Source: Chara braunii
Lineage: Eukaryota; Streptophyta; Charophyceae; Charales; Characeae
Length of the DNA: 41,800 nucleotides
Reading direction: 5' to 3'
Assembly (NCBI GenBank): GCA_003427395.1
Contig: BFEA01000247.1
Span: 1,566,723 to 1,608,522 of the forward strand
Made by a program: the position numbers and the translations under genes
Shown: piece after piece, positions 1-9,620 of the stretch
How positions within the stretch are numbered: position 1 is the stretch's first letter
Layout of the letters: every line of letters starts with the position of its first letter
The notes under the pieces: model-generated
The model's database searches: none
The model's input: only the letters and a program-made list of their open reading frames with translations
What the model was told of the DNA's origin: nothing

Positions 1-556
1 CGGTTGTACTGTTGTCCGTTTTGTGGCCAGGTACACATGTTAGGACCAGGGCCAGATTCAGGCCCAGAGGCTGAGCCTCTAAAAAACGTTTGGACCTTTC
101 TTTTGTTTTNGGACAGGTTTTTGACCGTTCGGACCTGGACCGACGCTCAGGCCCAATGCATTCGCACAGGCCCTGAATCAGACCAGGTACCGAACAGGCC
201 CAGTCCTGGGCANGGCCTGGACGTCCNGTAGGGACCCAGGCAGGCCGTTTTAGGCCAAGGACTGAACCAGTTTTCGAAGCCTGCGATCTGGACCGTGGAT
301 CGGAATTTCGATCTGCACGGTCCAGAACGCAGGCCGTGGGTTTTCAGTCCTGGCCCAGCGCTACTTAAGCTGGGCCGTTGCCCAGTTCNTGGACAGAAGG
401 TACCAGGAGAAATCCAGCGTTATGCTGGTTCAGGAACTTCGCTGCTGCGNTATTTTGGAGACTCCCTGCTGCGCTATTTCGAGACTGCAGCTGCGCTGCT
501 CATCGGGCATGAGGCACAGCGCTGGAGGAGTCCAGCGCCGAGGAGGGTAGTGGAGT

Positions 557-557
<1 letters not shown>

Positions 558-610
<53 letters not shown>
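558..610. repeat. (GA)n microsatellite
   Basis: Uninterrupted AG/GA dinucleotide tract of about 53 bp. GA tracts sit at the equivalent place in the gypsy-1 LTRs, so it was probably carried there by the LTR-like element. Confidence 0.95.
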
Positions 611-615
<5 letters not shown>

Positions 616-698
616 ACTTACCTTCACCAGCGCCATAGCTGGCTCCGCGGTGCCTGCAAGTTCAGCCATCGCCAGGTAAGTGCAGAAAGCGCCTAGCT

Positions 699-828
699 TT
701 CTTCTTCTTCGTCTTCTTCTTCTTCTTCTTCTTCTTCTTCTCCTCTCCCCTTCTCCTCCTACTCCTCCGAAGTTCTTCTTCTTCTTCTTCTTCTTCTTCT
801 TCTTCTTCTTCTTCTTCTTCTTCTTCTT
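699..828. repeat. (CTT)n microsatellite, imperfect
   Basis: Two CTT/TTC trinucleotide runs (about 699-740 and 772-828) separated by a CT-rich spacer. They generate false poly-Leu/Phe and poly-Arg/Lys frames on both strands. Confidence 0.93.
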
Positions 829-1464
829 TATCAGAGTAGAGATAGAGGTAACTGCAGACATTGTTTGGAGACGGCCTTCTGCCTTATTGGACACGACATT
901 CAGATCGGACTTACACTCTACATTGGGATCGAACTGTGTACGACATTCGGAGATCAGAATTGGGTTGGACTTGGTTACTATGTCCCTCCCCCTTCTCTCT
1001 CGCATGTCTATGGATCTCCCCCCATGTGTGTGAGCGGAAGGGCAATCTTTCTGATGTCTTGCCCTTCCGAAGTTTCTCCCTTTCATGTTGTCGTCCACAT
1101 GTCCTTTTGATACTGAATCTTCCGCTGCGCTGCTTCCCAGCCTATGATGATAATGATACGAATGTGTTGTTGTTGATTTCTCGCTGTTTCACTCTTTGCA
1201 TCGTGCACATTGACACCTTGTGAATGTTGCACCTATGCTGCTGGTTGTTGNCACTTTAGTCATTGCTAGATCCTAGGCTTTCAGTGCATTTCACTTTCTG
1301 ATATGCTACACATCTCTCATCTGTGGTACCTCCCCATGTGCGTGTACAAGGAGGGACCTTTCTTCTTTGTGTGCGGTCCCTCCTCTTCTCACATGTGTGA
1401 TGTATGATGGGATGTCATGTCTGTCCCAGTCAGGTCAGGACTTATTTTAAAGTCTTCCAGTGCG

Positions 1465-1558
1465 TTACTATGTGCCATTTTGTATGTATCAGGGTGTACA
1501 TTGCTTGTTGATTACTATGTGCCATTTTGTATGTATCAGGGTGTACATTGCTTGTTGA
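1465..1558 (+). repeat. 47-bp tandem duplication
   Basis: Two adjacent identical 47-bp units (1465-1511 and 1512-1558) beginning TTACTATGTGCC. Identity implies a recent slippage event or an assembly duplication. The surrounding 1251-1690 interval shows no gene. Confidence 0.9.
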
Positions 1559-1689
1559 TGTTCCACTGACATTTCATTGTCCATCCAGTCCTTTTCATCA
1601 CAGTGCGGATCCTTGGCTGAGTTGGCTCTACCTACATTGCCCAACTGGGCATGCATCACTGGTCTCCCCTCATTTTAGGGTGAAGTTAG

Positions 1690-2215
1690 GGACTTTATTA
1701 TTATTCGAGGGACCGGTGGGCATGGGTGGTCCTACAGTGGGGAGAGGAGCAATGGGGGGTGGTCACGGTGTATGGCCCCTCTGAGATTAGTGCACGAAGG
1801 AAGATGTGGGAGAGGCTGCAGGCATTGGTGCCAGACGGGGACAAAATTATCATTACAGGTGATTTTAACTCCGTAGGGGAGCCAGCAATGGACTCTGCTG
1901 CCGCAAGGCATGAGGATCCAGAATCGCTGGCACTGATTAACAGTATGCGGGCTTGGGATGCACAAACTCGTACCGGACCCTATACCCGCAAGAGAAGGCC
2001 TTTACATTTTGGGGCAACATAGTGTCGAGAAGAAGCAGGATTGAATGATATGGACGTCAATGGCCCTCAACGAGGAACTGGAGCAAGTTCAGATAAGTCC
2101 GATGACCACCTCGGACCACTCAGCGGTAATAGCGAGCTACCCGGTAGGCAGGCTAAAGATGGGGCAACCGGGGAAGGGGATCCCGACGTGGGTGTTTAAG
2201 AGCATGCCGACGATT
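1690..2215 (+). pseudogene. LINE endonuclease (APE-type) fragment
   Basis: This is the C-terminal half of a non-LTR retrotransposon apurinic-like endonuclease, the enzyme that nicks target DNA for target-primed reverse transcription. In frame from about 1729 one reads VVTVYGPSE, then IIITGDFNSV (the conserved GDFN motif). After a frame change near 2000 comes an RIWTSMALN segment and TSDHSAVIASY, which holds the SDH catalytic motif of this nuclease family. The N-terminal half and the reverse transcriptase are absent, so this is a dead remnant in an MSH1 intron. The downstream boundary near 2215 is where a pyrimidine-rich minisatellite begins. Confidence 0.8.
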
Positions 2216-2217
2216 GC

Positions 2218-2620
2218 TTCCCATAGCCAAACACCTCCCACCTTCTTCAACCTCCACCTCCACCACCCATCCACCATAGCCAACTACCTTCCATCTTCTT
2301 CAAGCTTCACCTCCATCAACCATCCACCATACCCAACCACTTTCCATCTTCTTCAACCTTCACCTCCTTCACCTGTCCNCATCTTCTTCAACCTTCACCT
2401 CCTTCACCTGTCCGCCATAGCCAACCACCTCTCTACCTTCCATCTTCTTCAAGCTTCACCTCCATCAACCATCCTCCATACCCAACCACCTTCCATATTC
2501 TTCAACCTTCACCTCCTTCACCTCCTTCACCTGTCCGCCATAGCCAACCACCTCTCATTTGTTCAACCTCCACCTTCAACACCCATCCACCACAGCATCG
2601 CCTTCTGCCCAAACCCGAGA
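2218..2620. repeat. Pyrimidine-rich minisatellite
   Basis: Irregular tandem units built from words such as CATCTTCTTCAACC, TTCACCTCCTTCACC and CCATAGCCAACCACC. A single N at 2379 is flanked by two exact 34-bp copies (2345-2378 and 2380-2413), suggesting an unmerged contig overlap. The strand is nearly pure C/T/A, and the open frames across it are not genes. Confidence 0.85.
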
Positions 2621-2835
2621 AACCTGGTCAATGCGGCTCTGTGATGACCCAACTGAGATTCGGCTAGCATGTGGTTCACCTGCTTTACCCCGTGAGGATT
2701 ATGAAGGGATAGCACATGCGAGTTTTTGTCTTCATAGGTGTGATGACACCCAATTCCACACTCATGTACGGCACCCTGACATGTCATGTCCAATTTCTAG
2801 ACAGGGGCAATGCCTCTACACAGACATTTCTGGAC

Positions 2836-3391
2836 AGGGACAAAACAGAGATATGACAAACTTCACAGGGTTCTACATACTCACCGCTGAGCAGACTACT
2901 CTAGAATGGCCCTAGAGGCCCAGTCTGTCTGTGTATGGGTTGCAAAAGATTTTGAGTTGAGGAGCAGCCTTACAAACCAGACAGGACCGGTTCGGGTGTG
3001 GACTGTGGAAGCACCGCATGCAGTTCTCACATTTGCAGCTGCTGCATCGAATGGCAGGGTGTAGACAGATGTCACAGGGACAATGCCTCTACACCCTGAC
3101 ATGTCATGTCCAATTTCTAGACAGGGCCAATGCCTCTACACAGATGTCACAGGGCAATGCCTCCCCACGCTGCCATTTGATGCAACAGCTGCAAATGTGA
3201 GAATTGCATGCGGTGCTTCCACAGTCCACACCCGAACCGGTCCTGTCCGGTTTGTAGGGCTGCTCCTCGACTCAAAATCTTCCAGAACCCATGCACAGAC
3301 AGACTGGGCCTCTTGTGCCATTTTGGAGTAGTCTGCTCAGTGGTGAGTATGTAGAACCCTGTGAAGTTTGTCATATCTCTGTTTTGTCCCT
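2836..3391. mobile_element. Fold-back (inverted-repeat) element
   Basis: Two arms of about 223 bp are inverted copies of each other: left 2836-3058 beginning AGGGACAAAAC, right about 3170-3391 ending GTTTTGTCCCT. They are separated by about 110 bp. Matching internal landmarks include the TCTACATACTCAC segment and the ACCGGTTCGGGTGTGG segment, seen reversed in the right arm. A direct repeat of about 52 bp containing GACATGTCATGTCC lies at 2773-2824 and again at 3093-3144 in the spacer. There is no transposase, so a non-autonomous fold-back or MITE-like insertion is likely. The arms have diverged by roughly a tenth by eye. Confidence 0.75.
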
Positions 3392-4548
3392 TGCCAATCC
3401 CTTTCTCCCTCCCCAACCTTTCCCCCTCCCGTGCCCATCACTCCCTATAGAACCCCGCCCCCTACCCTTTTCCTTCCTTCCTTCCCTTATGTGCTACTAG
3501 TAAATGAATGAGCATCACTAAGAGAACAGACAAATATAAACGGAAGATCTGAAGTAAATGAACCGGAGTAAACCTCCCCCGTTACTCTGCCTCCTTTCAT
3601 GACGTGCAAGTGTGCCATTAAGGCACACGGGGATGTGAGTAGCTGGCGCTCAACCACAATCAATGTGGCCAGCCTTGCGTGTGAGAGTCATAGTAAAAGG
3701 GAAGCTGCTAGAACAAATAAAAGGGGTACCCCAAAGAAAACCAAAGTAACTAGAGTTAAGAAGGGGATATAAATGGATCTATTGTGGTCCATGTTACTTG
3801 CTATAGAGGTAAAATTGTTTCATTCTTGGATTGTCTCAACTCAAGTGTTTTCGTTTTCTACAATAGGACTAAAGCTGCTTCGATTTTGCATCTACTCATC
3901 TGGGTGGAATAAGGGCTGTTGTGGTGAAAATCCAAAACACACACAAATAATATGGCGCTCGGCACTGTTGACCATTCTCTACGACTGTTTCAGCCTCTTT
4001 CGGCGCTTGGTAGCTCAAGACCGTGACAGCGCTTGTGCAACAAGGTTGAATGGATAATTGTGTTGACGCCTTGCTGTCACTGGACTTCTATACTTCGCAG
4101 CAGTTCCCAGTTCTAGACTTTTTGCCGGCCACGGTTCACCTCCGATGCATCCAGTAGTTTGTCTGACTTTCGTGGGACTGAGAACTGATGACAAACTGGA
4201 TCAACTGGACCGATAGACCTGCCAGGTCCTGCAGGCTGTACAGGACTCGATCTAACTACCCCTCTATTCGGTGAGGACTACGGTACATGGGATATTGGGA
4301 CTTCGGGGCTGGTATTGGGAGTGAGATGCGTGAAATCCTTTCACATCTTTTCTTTCTCCTGAAAATTTGCTGCAGTTTGTTGCTCAGGCAAGAAGGCAGC
4401 TGTTATGGAGTTTGACAGGGATTTGAACTCCAGCACCACTTTCCATTTGCTTTGATGTTGTTGATCTATATTCATGCTCTGAGATTGGTGGCATCTATTT
4501 GCCGCCTACTGTAATGATTCTGATTTTAAGAGTCCCTTCTGCGTGCAG
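3392..4548 (+). other. MSH1 intron sequence, no gene recognised
   Basis: I see no coding region, RNA gene or mobile element that I can name here. The stretch is inferred to be intron because the next downstream feature is an MSH1 exon preceded by a good 3' splice site (pyrimidine-rich CCCTTCTGCGTGCAG ending at 4548). The Walker A exon expected upstream in MSH1 was looked for and not found in the window. Confidence 0.6.
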
Positions 4549-5011
4549 GTAGAGATGGGGGATACAAGGAGGATTGTGTGTGATTCGACGGCAAAAAGCC
4601 TTGTCCTTTTGGACGAGCTATGCAGAGGAACTGAAGTTAGCTATGGCACAGCTCTGGCCATGGCAGTGCTGGAAGAGCTGGACATGATAGGTTGCATGGG
4701 CATTTTTGCCACTCATTTGCATGGGTTGCTCGACTCGCAGACAGCAAAATGGAAATATGTGAAAGAGAAAGCAATGGTGACAGAAGTTGTGGATGGTGTG
4801 CGAAAGGCAACATGGAAGATGATGGATGGCAAATGCAAGGAGAGCATGGCCTTTGATATTGCGCTACAGGCAGGTGTGCCACAGAAAATTGTCGCGAGAG
4901 CAGCAGAAGTGTTTCTTGAGAGAGAAAGGAAACAAGTGATGGCAGCATCATTGGCCTCGTCTGCCGATGATGGCTCAGAGTTAGCACCGAAAGTAACATC
5001 CGCATTATCAG
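4549..5011 (+). CDS. MSH1: MSH1 exon: MutS ATPase domain, Walker B half
   Basis: Exon of plant MSH1, a MutS-family protein that works in plastids and mitochondria to suppress recombination between short repeats and keep organelle genomes stable. After the acceptor (GTGCAG at 4543-4548) the frame reads VEMGDTRRIV, then SLVLLDELCRGTE, which is the Walker B segment with catalytic Asp-Glu. The MutS switch histidine region follows as FATHLHGLL. The stretch TWKMMDGKCKESMAFDIAL and a RAAEVFLERER helix match the C-terminal end of the ATPase domain in plant MSH1. The donor is TCAG|GTAACT, leaving a phase-1 end (463 nt). Codons are open throughout. The Walker A loop is on an upstream exon outside the window. 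The CRGTE spelling (not GRGTS) and the GIY-YIG exon downstream favour MSH1 over nuclear MSH2-7. Confidence 0.9.
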
Positions 5012-5339
5012 GTAACTAAGTCTTCACACACACAAGAACACATTAAAAGACCCGCACACACCTCAATTGGTGAACGTCTGGCAAAAGTGTCACACCCTTA
5101 TCTTCTTTGTGCAGTAGTGCTTTGCAAACACGATGGTCTGTATACATGGAGAATCTTGCTTTTGATAAATATCGAGTATTTCCTTTGCCCTTCCATCCCA
5201 TTGGTCATTAAAGGAACTCAGCATTTACTGGCCAAACTTCCACCAAAGGACAGTTTCTCTCCTAATGTCCCTTAACCTTGGTGAAAATGTGAGTGGAATT
5301 GTCCAGTGCAGCCTTTGGTAAGCAGAGCAAAAAAGAGAG
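5012..5339 (+). other. Intron sequence, nothing recognised
   Basis: Short unique-looking stretch after the exon donor. It contains only short chance frames and a CA-rich patch near 5025. Confidence 0.6.
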
Positions 5340-5560
5340 CTCTTTCAAGCCGGGGTCCTGACAGTCAAACTGGAACATGTACGGGGACCATGATCCCGTT
5401 AAATGGTAACTTGCTGAAGACTGGGTCCAGCATCCTGTAACCAAGAATGTCAAATCATGAACTTCCCAGCCTTCTTGTCACTGGTCACACTAGCTGGGAG
5501 CTGGGCCCAGCGTCCCTCGGAAACAACATTCAAATCCACGATGCTAAGGGGTGCTTCCCA
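5340..5560 (-). repeat. LINE 3'-tail fragment with repeated hairpin motif
   Basis: On the minus strand two copies of a 25-nt hairpin motif (about 5412-5436 and 5492-5516) read GGATGCTGGACCC... and GGGACGCTGGGCCC..., each ending CAGC(A/T). The same motif occurs three times after the nested LINE fragment at 11606-12017 and twice at the 3' end of LINE-2 (27604-27686). I therefore infer that this block is the detached 3' end of the same LINE family, on the minus strand. No coding sequence remains. Confidence 0.55.
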
Positions 5561-5589
5561 TTCTCCAGACATAATTAGCACATGTACGA

Positions 5590-5716
5590 TTGGAATTTGG
5601 AGAGCTGTTTTTTTTTTTTTTTTTTTTTAATATTTTAATATTTTTTCCTTTTCTTGCTCAGGGGCCATGCTAATCTTCTCTGTATCGTTTCAATTTTAAA
5701 GGATGTCCCAAAGAAC
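5590..5716 (-). pseudogene. U6 snRNA retropseudogene with A-rich tail
   Basis: The minus strand from 5716 to about 5654 closely matches the 5' two thirds of U6 spliceosomal RNA. Visible landmarks are GGGACATCC, then AAAATTGAAACGATACAGAG, then AGAAGATTAGCATGGCCCC and CTGAGCAAG. Differences from standard U6 include the altered 5' stem, GGAACG changed to GAAACG and CTGCGC changed to CTGAGC. The U6 3' third is missing. It is replaced by an A-rich stretch (AAAAAATATTAAAATATT) and a pure poly(A) run at about 5611-5632. Lack of the 3' end and the tail show a retrocopy, not a working gene. LINE-family tail sequence lies immediately beyond on the same strand. Confidence 0.85.
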
Positions 5717-6297
5717 AGAAACCAGCTTTCTCGTTTGTCTTTTTCAAAATTTACCCAAAAAAGGAAACAAGACCCTGCTAAACCCCACCTATTTTTCCTA
5801 TCATTTCCAAATCTGACTGGAGAAATGGTATCCCACTCTCCGCTGCTAACTTGCCACAATATAACCTGGAGACCTGCCCTAAAACCAAACCAACCCTACC
5901 ATCATAACCTTACCACTAAGACAAATTGCCAGTCCCTGCTCTCACTCTTTGCAAAGAACGCCAACTCCTCCTCCGCTCCATCATTTTGGTAGTACTTCCC
6001 TCTCAACACCTTTAACCAGAAAAGCTAGTCTGTAGGAAACACTCCCTACACCCCCCACCCTTTCCCTCCTCCCTCCCCACCACAAGGAACTCTTATTACC
6101 AATGTGGCTGCTCCTACCGTACCTCCACTAGTCCTCGTCTATCCTTTGTCATGAGAGCTTATAATCCCCTGTTGTTTCCTTTCCAACACTCGGCCATGGC
6201 TTTTGTTCAAAGCACTCAATCTTCCTCAGACTGTCTTTGAATGATCCTTATCCTCCCACCGCCCATCTTTTCAAATATTTCATGATTTATTGATTAT
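5717..6297 (+). other. Intron sequence, nothing recognised
   Basis: C-rich and AT-rich stretches with no coding or mobile-element signature that I can support. It ends at the solo LTR boundary. Confidence 0.55.
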
Positions 6298-7698
6298 TGT
6301 GATGACCCGTCCGTACATGGACTGAAACACAACTGATTTCTGAGTTTTGCCCATAGACTGAATGCCCTGCTGAGTTTCCCGCTTGCTACTAAGTCTGTGT
6401 GTGCATGCTTGCTGGACTGCATGTCTGTCTGAGTGCTGGATGGCTTGAGTGTGTGTGTGACCATGCCTGTCTGAGTGTTGGTTGGCTTGGGTGTGTGTGT
6501 GACCGTGCCTGTCTNCATGTCTGTCTGAGTGCTGGATGGCTTGAGTGTGTGTGTGACCATGCCTGTCTGAGTGTTGGTTGGCTTGGGTGTGTGTGTGACC
6601 GTGCCTGTCTGAGTGCTGGTTGGCATGAGTATGTGTGTGGCCCGTCAGGGCACTTGCTCGTTCGTTGGGCCNTCAGGGCCGGTACTTACCTGTGGCCGTG
6701 ACATTGAGGGGTTGCAGGGGGGAAAAACACTCAAGTAGCGGGTAGGCCGGTACCACACCTGGAAGGGGTAGATGTGCAGGTACCGGAGGCCGAGCAGAAG
6801 AATACAAAAGTGGTATTTTTAGGGGCCCAGTAGTTGTAGGTTAGGTCTAGGCGGATATCAGTCCAACCAGTCTGGGTCTAGCGCCTGTACGGGCAATATC
6901 AGAGTCTGCAATGATGTTTCCCTCCGAAAGGGAGGAGGTACCGGTTGCATGGGAGGCCGAGCGGCCTGGAAGTCACCGCCCAAGAGGCAAAGCAGGCCGC
7001 TATATCTTCTGGCCGGGTGGAGAGTCCGGCCTCTTTTTCGGTGTGCAAGTTTGGCGACACACGGGTGGAGCGCTGGCTGGAGCAGCGCTGCTGGGGAGGA
7101 AGGAGAAGGACACGAGGGAGGAAGTAGGAGGAAGAAGGAAGGAAGGGGGAGGAGCGCCAGGGGTACTTACCTGGCTATGGTGGCAGCCATCTTCATCACC
7201 TTGGTGGGCGCTGCAGCAGGGAGTCCCCAGCTGGGGAGAGCTACACCAAGAAGCTTCGGGGCAGGGTCGGGCATGGCGGCCTGAGAAGCCATATGCTTTG
7301 GGTTGTCCTTTGGGCATCTGAGCAGAGCCCAGTAGTCCGCCATAGCCTCAGCCTATGAGAGTGAAGAGTGAGAGAGGTGGCCATGGCTATGGTGGACCTT
7401 AAGTGATACCTGCAGTAGAAGAGGACTCGGACATTGATTCTGGATCAGTCATTCAACATTGTATTATTATTTCTTGTATGAATAAGAGAAGGGGGAGATA
7501 AGGAGGAAGAGATTGTTGGGCAAAGAAGAAGAGCCTTGTCATTGTCTTTGCTGGTGTACATCTTCTTCTTCTTTCTTACTTCTTCTTCTTCTCCTAATCC
7601 TCTCTCTCTCCTCTCAAGTTCATTCATTTCTTTCTGCAATTGGATGGCATTGTACTTTCCGGTGGATGTGTATCTCGAAATTGGCCAGGGTCATAACA
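6298..7698 (+). mobile_element. Solo LTR of the gypsy-2 family
   Basis: Aligns along its length with the 5' LTR of gypsy-2 (33875-35227). Both start TGTGATGACCCGTCC and end GGGTCATAACA. In gypsy-2 that end is followed by a tRNA primer site; here it is followed by ordinary intron sequence, so no internal domain is present. A 4-bp direct repeat TTAT flanks it (6294-6297 and 7699-7702). Two ACTTACCTG motifs lie inside (6684-6692, 7165-7173). The likely origin is LTR-LTR recombination that removed the internal region. It is longer than the other copy mainly through a 95-bp duplication at 6420-6610. Confidence 0.88.
6420..6610 (+). repeat. Exact 95-bp duplication around a single N
   Basis: The unit beginning CATGTCTGTCTGAGTGC occurs at 6420-6514 and 6516-6610, with one N (6515) between. 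The homologous LTR at about 34000 has it once. The arrangement looks like two contig ends whose overlap was not merged. Each unit is itself an internal dimer of CTGTCTGAGTG... words. Confidence 0.85.
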
Positions 7699-7702
7699 TT
7701 AT

Positions 7703-8702
7703 CTAATATCTACGGAATACTACAATTCTCCTTGGCCGTGGGTCTATGGTACTGGTTGAGTTTGGAGTTCTGGCCCTGCGATCTGTGATCTTGGCGGCCA
7801 TGGTGTCAAACAATCAACATGGCTTAGACTCCAGTCTAATGCTCAATTGGTCGGACAGACCGTGTCCATATCTCTGTCAGGGAACACGCGAAAGCCTGCA
7901 ACATCACTCTCCGCTGACTGTCTAGATGAATCCAAGGTCTCATGGATATGAGACTGACTGGGTGGTGGCATTGGAAATAAGAAAAGAGGCGGCTGTCAAA
8001 GCTGACAGACATTGCCTTGATAGGTGTGCATCCGCCCATATCTGGGCTGTGAGAGAAGGTGCCACCAAGGTGATTGGGCATCATGTGCACTGGCGCTATT
8101 ATCAATTCGACTGTTCTATTCTCAATGATCTGTCTCATCCCCGCACACATTCCGTCCTCCTCTTTTTGTGATTGTGGCGAGTCCATTGTCCGAGTCCGAG
8201 TCATATGAGTCAGATTGATTACTTTGAGACTTCCGCTGCATTCATTCTATGTGTTTCTCTTCGCTTTGGCGATTCCTTGGTTCTGCACATTGCCTAGCTG
8301 TTGTTGATAAGCATGAATCAAACAAAAGGTCAGGACCAGCCATATATGGGTGGTGAGAGAGGGATGTGGCCAGGCTGATTGGCCATTATGTTGCCCAGCG
8401 CTAGCCAGGGAGGGGCAGGATCCGGTATCGGACCTGTGGCAGCCATGGCTGAGGAAGAAGACCGGCGCCATAGCCAGGATGGGTGCTGAGGGAGAAGACC
8501 AGCGCCATAGCCAGGATGGGTGCTGAGGGAGATAAGAAGGTGGCACTGAAAGGGTAAATCCATGGGGGAATAGGAAGACGATGGACAAGTGAAGAGTGGT
8601 GAGGTACTTACCTGGTGGATGTTGAGAACGGCTCCGGTGAGGTACATGAAAGCGGCATTGTACTCTGCGGCATGACAGAGTAGATGAAAGAGTGGGTGGT
8701 CA
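7703..8702 (+). other. Diverged repeat sequence, no gene recognised
   Basis: No coding region is supported. Two diverged copies of a segment containing CCATATCTGGG/CCATATATGGG, GAGAGAAGG/GAGAGAGGG and TTGGGCATCATG/TTGGCCATTATG lie about 330 bp apart (near 8035 and 8338). A 37-bp tandem duplication begins CGCCATAGCCAGG at 8466 and 8503. ACTTACCTG at 8606-8614 resembles the motif of the LTRs, so 8170-8702 may be an old LTR fragment into which gypsy-1 inserted. Confidence 0.4.
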
Positions 8703-9118
8703 TTGGGTGTGCCATACTGCGCAGCCACACGGGCCTGCAGGGCCCGACCAGCGTTCTCAGCCTAAAAGCCTGAAAACAAAGGCCTACAGGCCCTGTGTCG
8801 TTTCAGCCTGAAAGCCTGAAAATAAGGGCCTACAGGCCCTGTGTCGTTTCAGCCTAAAAGCCTGAAAACAAGGGCCTACAGGCCCTGCGTCGTTTCACTC
8901 TAAAAAGGGCCCTCCAGGCCCTGAGTCTTTTCAGCCTGAAACGGAGGGCCATTTTCAGACCCTCATAAGATCGACCTGCCCTGAAACTTAGGCACCAGAC
9001 CAGGGTTTTAGCACAGACCATTTTGGGCCTGTTTTCAAGACAACCTTTATTTGAACTTCAACACCAGGGCCTGGCACGTTTTGGCATCGGCAAGAGCAGC
9101 CTGCTGGACGGGCCAGCA

Positions 9119-9127
9119 CTATATAAG
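9119..9127 (+). promoter_or_regulatory. TATA box of the 5' LTR
   Basis: CTATATAAG in a GC-rich context (GGGCCAGCA upstream), identical in the 3' LTR at 25118-25126. It is a probable RNA polymerase II core promoter element marking the U3/R region. Confidence 0.7.
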
Positions 9128-9459
9128 ACTGACCCGCCCTGCAGGCTGCAGGTAGTCACGAGGTAGTTCATAGGGACTTCCCAGGCACTTCACGTGCAGG
9201 AGGCAGAAGGCAGTCTTCAGGATTCGGCAGCAGCACTCTGGAGCAGCGCTGCAGTGGTAGCAGTAGCGTTAGCAGTAGTCTTCAGCGCTGGGCGCTATTA
9301 GGAGCTAGAGTAGCGTTGGAGAGAGAGAGATGGTTTGCGGAGGCCAGGAAGACTTACCTGTGGCGCCATAGCTCCAGCTTCGTCTTCGATGTACCTGCAA
9401 CTCCAGCTTCGTCTTCAGCGTACCTGCAACAAGGCGCCTCCTTCACAGGTTAGTACTGG

Positions 9460-9462
<3 letters not shown>

Positions 9463-9537
<75 letters not shown>

Positions 9538-9538
9538 N

Positions 9539-9614
<76 letters not shown>
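9463..9614. repeat. (GA)n microsatellite inside the 5' LTR
   Basis: About 152 bp of GA with one N at 9538. The equivalent tract of the 3' LTR contains a 140-N gap. Confidence 0.95.

Positions 9615-9620
<6 letters not shown>

Larger units (their letters stand above)
1..1250 (+). repeat. LTR-like sequence, truncated at the window edge
   Basis: This block shares the layout of the clear LTRs further right: a GC-rich first part with repeated 'ggccc/cagg' words, then GCGCTGGAGGAG-type words, a long GA tract, an ACTTACC motif (616-624), pyrimidine tracts, and a 'cattggg' plus 'ccgctgcgct' section. No terminal TG...CA pair, primer site or target duplication could be identified, and the left end is outside the window. 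Scattered single Ns (110, 213, 227, 389, 450, 1251) show poor assembly. I infer a solo or partial LTR of a related family. It could instead be a non-autonomous element. No coding sequence is credible; the long reading frames come from the simple repeats. Confidence 0.4.

Noticed and set aside
556-1098. Frame with poly-Lys/Arg and Leu-Ser repeats
   Set aside because: Produced entirely by the CTT and GA microsatellites read in frame.
3773-4057. Upstream MSH1 exon candidate
   Set aside because: No Walker A (GxxGxGKS) or other MutS motif and no clear splice sites.
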